Assembly (NCBI RefSeq): GCF_000711895.1
Contig: NZ_JONO01000027.1
Coordinates: forward strand, 1-64,000
Source of the DNA: Photorhabdus australis DSM 17609
GTDB lineage: Bacteria; Pseudomonadota; Gammaproteobacteria; Enterobacterales; Enterobacteriaceae
Direction: 5' to 3'
DNA: 64,000 bases
The position numbers and the translations under genes were made by a program. This document shows positions 59,328 through 64,000 of this stretch, one piece after another. Positions within the stretch are counted from its first letter, which is position 1. Each line of letters opens with the position of its first letter. Under the pieces are notes generated by a model, which was not told the DNA's origin, searched no databases, and was given only the letters and a program-made list of their open reading frames with translations.

Positions 59328-59430
59328 GAAAAAAAGCCAGTAAGCTTGCTTACTGGCTGGCAAATCACCATTACTCAAGAAAATTGGGGGAGAAGCCAGA
59401 TATCGTTCTGGCCTATTGAGCTACTTTCAA
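59328..59430 (-). ncRNA. sgrS: SgrS-like small RNA
   Basis: Divergent from sgrR, in the place of sgrS in E. coli. The 3' part contains TTGAGTAATGGTGATTTGCC, very like the E. coli SgrS seed region (CTGAGTATTGGTG...ATCACCCGCC), and then a terminator stem GCCAGTAAG/CTTACTGGC (59336-59357) with a T run. A promoter TTGTTT (59459-59464) with TAATTA (59437-59442) would start the RNA near 59430, giving about 100 nt. The E. coli RNA is 227 nt and encodes SgrT; no room or frame for SgrT exists here. Confidence 0.7.
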
Positions 59431-59498
59431 TACTGATAATTATCTGCTCAATATAAGGAAACAAAAATTGATCAATAATACTGCGGAGTTCCTCTTTT

Positions 59499-61160
59499 AT
59501 GCCCAGCCCACGCTTACAACAACAATTCATCCGATTATGGCAACACCATCAAGGAAAAGAGGCTGAAACAACATTACAAGAACTGGCAAATGTACTGCAT
59601 TGTTCAAAGCGCCATATCCGTTCACTGCTTAACAACATGCAGAAAGCAGGCTGGTTACAATGGCAAGCAGAATCCGGCCGGGGGAAACGTTCTCAACTGA
59701 ATTTTTTGCGTGATGGACGAGAACTCCAGCAGCAACGAGCTGAAGAATTGCTTGAACAGCAAAATATTGAGAAGCTCGTTCAACTCGTTGGTGATAAAGA
59801 TGCCGTTCGTCAGATGGTGTTATCCCAGATTGAACGCCGTTTCCGGCAAGGAAAAAACTTACTGCGAATACTCTATTACCGCCCTTTCCTTAACCTTTTA
59901 CCTGGCTCACCTTTACGCCGTTCTGAAATTCATCTAGTCAGGCAGATATTTAATAGCCTGACCCGTATAAATGAGGAAAATGGGGAACCAGAAGCTGATT
60001 TGGCTCATCACTGGCAACAGTTATCTCCAAATCATTGGCGCTTTTATCTGCGACCAGCCATCCATTTTCACCATGGAAGGGAATTACAGATGGCAGATGT
60101 TATTACTTCGATACAAAGGTTATGTAACCTGCCTCTTTTTTCCCACATTGAAAAAGTCACAACACCGACACCACATGTAATTGATATTTTTCTTTCAGAG
60201 CCCGACCACTGGCTTCCTTTATTAATTGGCAGTCCACATGCCATGATTTTACCGCAAGAATGGCATCAACTACCGAATTTTTCCCGTATGCCAGTAGGAA
60301 CAGGCCCTTACCAGGTAGTCAAAAACAGTTCTCAGAAACTACAAATCCGTGCCTTTGATAATTACTTTGGCTTTCGGGCGCTAATTGATGAGGTGAACAT
60401 ATGGGTTCTGCCAGAATTAGCGGAAAAACTGGTCTGTACAACTCTGCACCTGGAAAGTGACAGTACCGGTAATAATTCATTAGACAGCAGGATGGAAGAA
60501 GGTTGCTATTTCCTACTGCATGATCACCGTTCTGCTAAATGTAACAGGGAAGATGTTCGCCAGTGGCTATGCAGCTTATTAACACCTATAAACCTGTTAG
60601 CTCATTGTGACCCCTTTTACCAGCGACACTGGTCACCCGCATACGGCCTATTACTACGTTGGCATCACAGTAAGCTAATAGTAGAGTTGAATAAACCAGA
60701 AGATATTACCCATCTGACCGTCACTCTTTATCATCAACACCACGAATACCACACAATCAGTCAAATCCTGCAAACCATATTGGCAAAATACGGCGTCGAA
60801 CTGAAAATCAACATCGTGGACTATGACACATGGTTCAATGGCAACGCCGAAAGTGACCTCTGGCTTGCTACCGCAAATTTTTATAATCCACTGGAATTTT
60901 CACTGTTCGCCACACTGTATGAGATGCCATTATTGAAAAAATGTCTTGGTGATAACTTAGATAAAGAAGTGTCACTATGGCGGCGACAAGAATTATCACT
61001 TGAAGAATGGTGTGAAAAAATTGTCGGTAAACATTGGCTTTATCCTCTGTTTCACCACTGGCTTGAACTGCAAGGACAGAGAAGCATGAGAGGCGTTAAA
61101 ATGAACACCTTTGGCTGGTTTGATTTTAAATCTGCCTGGTTTACCCCATATGAAGGATAA
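59499..61160 (+). CDS. sgrR: transcriptional regulator SgrR
   Basis: 553 residues (E. coli 551). N-terminal winged HTH (about 5-75, TLQELANVLHCSKRHIRSLL then GRGKRSQLNFL) and a C-terminal solute-binding-protein (SBP_bac_5-like) domain (about 160-550, HFHHGRELQMADVITSIQRL, VGTGPYQVVKNSS). The end, RSMRGVKMNTFGWFDFKSAWF, is typical. SgrR activates sgrS under glucose-phosphate stress. GGAG lies ten bases before the ATG. Confidence 0.96.
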   Translation: MPSPRLQQQFIRLWQHHQGKEAETTLQELANVLHCSKRHIRSLLNNMQKAGWLQWQAESGRGKRSQLNFLRDGRELQQQRAEELLEQQNIEKLVQLVGDKDAVRQMVLSQIERRFRQGKNLLRILYYRPFLNLLPGSPLRRSEIHLVRQIFNSLTRINEENGEPEADLAHHWQQLSPNHWRFYLRPAIHFHHGRELQMADVITSIQRLCNLPLFSHIEKVTTPTPHVIDIFLSEPDHWLPLLIGSPHAMILPQEWHQLPNFSRMPVGTGPYQVVKNSSQKLQIRAFDNYFGFRALIDEVNIWVLPELAEKLVCTTLHLESDSTGNNSLDSRMEEGCYFLLHDHRSAKCNREDVRQWLCSLLTPINLLAHCDPFYQRHWSPAYGLLLRWHHSKLIVELNKPEDITHLTVTLYHQHHEYHTISQILQTILAKYGVELKINIVDYDTWFNGNAESDLWLATANFYNPLEFSLFATLYEMPLLKKCLGDNLDKEVSLWRRQELSLEEWCEKIVGKHWLYPLFHHWLELQGQRSMRGVKMNTFGWFDFKSAWFTPYEG

Positions 61161-61743
61161 TTCACAGAAAATGCCACAGTTATGAACATACACAGGTATA
61201 CAAATCTGCTTTTATTCACTTTTTCTGTGGATATCTATGTGAAAAAGGCAGGGGTAATTCGAGTATAGCTTTATATTATGAATTATCAATCTATAAACAA
61301 AGAATGAAATTGTATTTACTTTTCATTGAAATAGCAGTTATTTACCCCGTTATTTATGGCGTCAATCACTGCTATAACGGATAACGTTAGTCAACAAGAA
61401 TAAAAAACAACCAACAATGACATTATCCACAGGTTATGCTCTTTAGTTAAACAAAAAACGGGGTTTTTTGTAGAAAAATATGTTAGTCAAGGCTGTAAAT
61501 CAAACCAGTGATCTCATTTTTGTCTACTTATCCCATAAAACTGTGGATAACATGGTGTAAAATCCTGTTCATTATTACCAGCAATCGGTGAACAATAATG
61601 GCATTCAATCTTACAATAATTAAAACAGTAATAAAAAATGTTTATATATCATGATATTATCACTCTGTTAGCTGCTGTGTAAGATCGAGATTTGTTATTC
61701 ACAAAGATAAGGCTGTTTTTTGACCTAAAAACGGATATACAAA
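61161..61743. other. sgrR-mutH intergenic region
   Basis: About 580 bases with no supported gene. It holds several DnaA boxes (see the separate entry) and a possible near-match to the IHF consensus (TATCAATCTATAA at about 61287-61299). No gene seen. Confidence 0.5.
61226..61703. promoter_or_regulatory. DnaA-box cluster upstream of mutH (DARS2-like candidate)
   Basis: Two perfect TTATCCACA boxes lie at 61423-61431 (plus) and 61542-61550 (minus). TTATTCACA, which matches TTWTNCACA, is at 61695-61703 (plus). Others with one mismatch are at 61226-61234 (minus) and 61676-61684 (minus). E. coli DARS2, a site that reactivates ADP-DnaA, lies next to mutH, as I recall. The spacing is looser here than in the DARS core. 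Confidence 0.55.
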
Positions 61744-62430
61744 ATGAACACACGTTTTTCCTCTCCTCCCCCACCAGATAATGAACAACAGTTGTTTGAA
61801 TGTGCCCAACTTTTGGCTGGCTTATCAATGGAAGAACTGGCAACAAAAGCAAATTTACCTATACCACCTAATCTGAAACGAGATAAAGGCTGGGTAGGAA
61901 TGTTGCTGGAATACTATCTTGGTGCCAGCGCCGGCAGTAAACCAGAACGGGATTTTGAACATATTGGTGTCGAACTTAAAACCATCCCTGTAGACAGAAG
62001 AGGCCACCCTTTGGAAACAACGTTCGTTTGCATCGCACCATTAACCGGGAACAGTGGCATTACCTGGCAAAGTTGTCATGTTAGACGCAAATTATCGCGT
62101 GTGCTGTGGATACCCGTTGAAGGTGAGAGAGAGATCCCTCTAGCTAAACGCCGGGTCGGTTCTCCTTTGTTGTGGAGTCCCAATCAAGAAGAAGAGGAAT
62201 TACTACGTCGTGACTGGGAAGAATTGATGGATTTTATCGTACTTGGCAAAGTAGAAAGTGTGACAGCCCGTCATGGTGAAGTATTGCAGTTACGTCCTAA
62301 AGCAGCCAACAGCAAAGCATTAACCGAAGCAATCGGAACACATGGACAACCCATTATGACTCTGCCTCGAGGATTTTATCTAAGGAAAAACTTTACGGCT
62401 CCTCTACTGGCCCGTCATTTCTTAGTTTAA
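61744..62430 (+). CDS. mutH: DNA mismatch repair endonuclease MutH
   Basis: 228 residues (E. coli 229). Nicks the unmethylated strand at hemimethylated GATC after MutS/MutL recognition. Motifs [35 protein letters not shown] (catalytic Asp and ELK) and the C-terminal [13 protein letters not shown] are conserved. No strong ribosome site upstream. The gene is followed by ygdQ as in E. coli, but preceded by sgrR here. Confidence 0.97.
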   Translation: MNTRFSSPPPPDNEQQLFECAQLLAGLSMEELATKANLPIPPNLKRDKGWVGMLLEYYLGASAGSKPERDFEHIGVELKTIPVDRRGHPLETTFVCIAPLTGNSGITWQSCHVRRKLSRVLWIPVEGEREIPLAKRRVGSPLLWSPNQEEEELLRRDWEELMDFIVLGKVESVTARHGEVLQLRPKAANSKALTEAIGTHGQPIMTLPRGFYLRKNFTAPLLARHFLV

Positions 62431-62523
62431 CATCAATATTCGATCAGTTTTTTCATTGGCACACTTACCTCGCATTCAATCACGCGTATAATTAGATTTT
62501 TAACCTTAAGGTTTTAATAAACA

Positions 62524-63243
62524 ATGTTAGAATGGATCGCTGATCCCCATGCCTGGATGGCACTTGCCACCCTGACAATTCTGGAAATCGTTTTAGGAAT
62601 TGATAACATCATCTTTTTGTCACTTGTTGTCGCAAAACTTCCTATTCACCAACAAAATAAAGCACGCAAAATCGGACTGATAGGAGCAATGTTGATGCGC
62701 CTGGCGCTATTGGCATCTATTGCTTGGGTTATCCGGCTAACCGACCCAATATTGACCATTTTTGAACATGATGTTTCCGCCCGTGATCTAATCCTGTTCT
62801 TTGGTGGCCTATTTCTAATATGGAAATCCAGTAAAGAAATTCACGAAACCATTGAAGGCGGCGATGAAGGAGATTTAAAACGCCCGGTTCACTCTTTCTT
62901 TGGTGCAATCATCCAGATTATGCTGTTGGATATTATTTTCAGCCTGGATTCTGTCATCACTGCCGTTGGTCTGTCTGATCATCTGTTTATTATGATGGCA
63001 GCCGTTGTAATCGCTGTCGGTGTTATGATGCTTGCGGCTCGCCCTATCGGAGAGTTCGTTGACCGTCACCCTTCAGTAAAAATGCTAGCGTTATCATTTT
63101 TGATACTTGTGGGCTTTACCCTTATTCTAGAAAGCGTACAAGTACACATACCTAAAGGTTATATCTATTTTGCAATGTTCTTCTCAATGACAGTGGAAAC
63201 ACTGAACCTGATACGTGGAAAAAAGAAAAGAAATGAGAAGTAG
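62524..63243 (+). CDS. ygdQ: TerC-family integral membrane protein YgdQ
   Basis: 239 residues with seven or so membrane helices. The family motifs EIVLGIDNIIFLSLV and MLLDIIFSLDSVITAVG, each with the conserved acidic pair, are intact, and the C-terminus is basic (RGKKKRNEK). TerC proteins are metal exporters or scaffold partners, with manganese proposed for some. The substrate here is not known. Directly after mutH as in E. coli. Confidence 0.95.
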   Translation: MLEWIADPHAWMALATLTILEIVLGIDNIIFLSLVVAKLPIHQQNKARKIGLIGAMLMRLALLASIAWVIRLTDPILTIFEHDVSARDLILFFGGLFLIWKSSKEIHETIEGGDEGDLKRPVHSFFGAIIQIMLLDIIFSLDSVITAVGLSDHLFIMMAAVVIAVGVMMLAARPIGEFVDRHPSVKMLALSFLILVGFTLILESVQVHIPKGYIYFAMFFSMTVETLNLIRGKKKRNEK

Positions 63244-63279
63244 CGTTACAATAATGCCAAATTCCATATAACAAAAAAA

Positions 63280-63306
63280 TTGCCGGTTATTCCGGCATTT
63301 TTTTAT
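63280..63306 (+). terminator. terminator of ygdQ
   Basis: TGCCGG/CCGGCA stem with a short loop and a run of eight T, about 40 bases after the ygdQ stop. Confidence 0.85.
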
Positions 63307-63344
63307 TACACTTAGCTAACCTAGCAAAACATGAGGGATTTATT

Positions 63345-63592
63345 ATGATTGTCCAGTCAAATATGCACAAAGCTAGAAGTAACCTAAGCAATTAGCTGAT
63401 AAAGCTGCCAGTGGTGAAGTTGTTATCATAACCAATATAAGAACAATATCCGTAAGAACCGGGATATCCCATTTCACCCACAACCTTTTTCCATCGACTA
63501 ACTGCATAAAGATCAATCAAAACACTTTCGATCAAGAGATCTCTGTTAATGCGACAGCCCCCCTTTCGAAGAAATTATTAAAATTCAGATAG
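63345..63592 (+). pseudogene. remnant of a Phd/YefM-type antitoxin gene
   Basis: Starts MIVQSNMHKARSNLSN then an in-frame TAG at 63393-63395. The next frame continues ADKAASGEVVIIT N as in Phd/YefM antitoxins (KARSNLSNLADKAASGEVV type), so one base has been lost. The rest (to TAG at 63590-63592) has drifted, with a possible trace of the antitoxin tail (FDQEISVNATAP). GAGGGA precedes the ATG. No toxin partner is seen in the following 290 bases. Confidence 0.7.
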
Positions 63593-63883
63593 TAATTTAA
63601 TAAGGAATAAATACTCACTACACCATAACGTTCAGGTATTAATGTTGAGTATATTGGAAGCTAATAATTAATTGTTTCAAAAAGGGAACAAACTACTTCT
63701 CAATATTTCCCACTCAGAAATAGATATGTTATTCGACGGTTTAATCAAAATTCAGAAGTTAATCAGCAAACAAAAATAACTCAAATGACAAGTAAAACGC
63801 ACCGCGTTAGCGATCTGGTTGTTTAACTTGTCGTAATGTTGTTTTGGTCAAAATGTATCGAATAGATAAAGGGAATAGATGAA
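63593..63883. other. gene-free stretch before the exported protein
   Basis: AT-rich DNA with no frame I can support. It must include the promoter of the exported protein gene. No repeat recognised. Confidence 0.4.
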
Positions 63884-64000
63884 ATGAAAAAACAAATTTT
63901 GAAGACCTGTGCGATAGCAGCACTGTGTCTAGGGGGGATGTCGCAGGCTATAGCGGAGGAAGTGAGTGCCGGTACCCTGACGGTGAGTTCTTCAGTGACC
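63884..64000 (+). CDS. exported protein, N-terminal part, cut by window edge
   Basis: 39 codons are visible: a Sec signal peptide MKKQILKTCAIAALCLGGMS, QAIA with likely cleavage after it, then EEVSAGTLTVSSSVT. The repeated V/T/S beta-strand pattern after the signal resembles pilin or spore-coat-U type surface proteins, but this is only a hint. AAAGGG lies ten bases before the ATG. Length and function cannot be determined. Confidence 0.55.
   Translation, partial: MKKQILKTCAIAALCLGGMSQAIAEEVSAGTLTVSSSVT

Noticed and set aside
59971-60180. 69-codon frame inside sgrR
   Set aside because: It is another frame of sgrR, fully contained in a confidently assigned gene.

Overview
The window reads as a chromosomal segment of a gamma-proteobacterium of the Enterobacterales. 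Low GC, the protein sequences, the ERIC-type repeats and the gene neighbourhoods fit the insect-pathogenic genus Photorhabdus (Morganellaceae) best. That genus call rests on recognition, not on a search. Nearly everything is core, vertically inherited DNA. The less conserved pieces are a transposase fragment at the left edge, an accessory patch at about 12.7-14.5 kb, a decayed ampD, and a decayed antitoxin gene followed by an exported protein at the right edge.

Layout. 0-2 kb: cut IS630-type transposase, yacL, a small Dabb-domain gene and an ERIC element. 2-12.3 kb: central carbon block on the minus strand, pdhR-aceE-aceF-lpdA followed by acnB, with a textbook PdhR operator placed +11 to +27 from a good promoter. 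12.7-14.5 kb: two small lipoproteins, one small exported peptide, and an XRE regulator paired with a DUF2975 membrane protein. 14.7-16.2 kb: ampE preceded by a clearly broken ampD. 16.2-22.3 kb (plus strand): nadC, type IV pilus genes ppdD-hofB-hofC (with an ERIC element between ppdD and hofB), coaE, zapD, yacG. 22.3-44.6 kb (minus strand): mutT, secA, secM, then the complete division and cell wall cluster mraZ-rsmH-ftsL-ftsI-murE-murF-mraY-murD-ftsW-murG-murC-ddlB-ftsQ-ftsA-ftsZ-lpxC. A divergent DUF721 (DciA-like) gene lies between secM and lpxC. 45-48.5 kb: cra and ilvIH. 49.4-53.3 kb: a serine hydrolase, an AMP-forming acyl ligase and leuO. 54-59 kb (plus strand): leuL attenuator and leuABCD. 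59-61 kb: sgrR with a short divergent SgrS-like RNA. 61-64 kb: a DnaA-box cluster, mutH, ygdQ (TerC family), an antitoxin remnant and the start of an exported protein.

How it works together: the pdh operon feeds acetyl-CoA into the TCA cycle, where AcnB acts. The dcw cluster makes and delivers peptidoglycan precursors (Mur, MraY, Ddl) and builds the divisome (FtsL, I, W, Q, A, Z), with MraZ repeats at its own promoter. SecM ribosome arrest tunes SecA. The ilvIH and leuABCD genes make branched-chain amino acids, with LeuO between them. SgrR/SgrS is expected to answer sugar-phosphate stress.

No large novel system (CRISPR, BGC, phage, secretion island) was found. The most useful non-routine observations are the ampD pseudogene, the roughly 100-nt SgrS-like RNA, the DnaA-box cluster beside mutH (DARS2-like), the altered SecM arrest sequence, the hairpin between pdhR and aceE, and the small accessory patch between pdhR and ampE.
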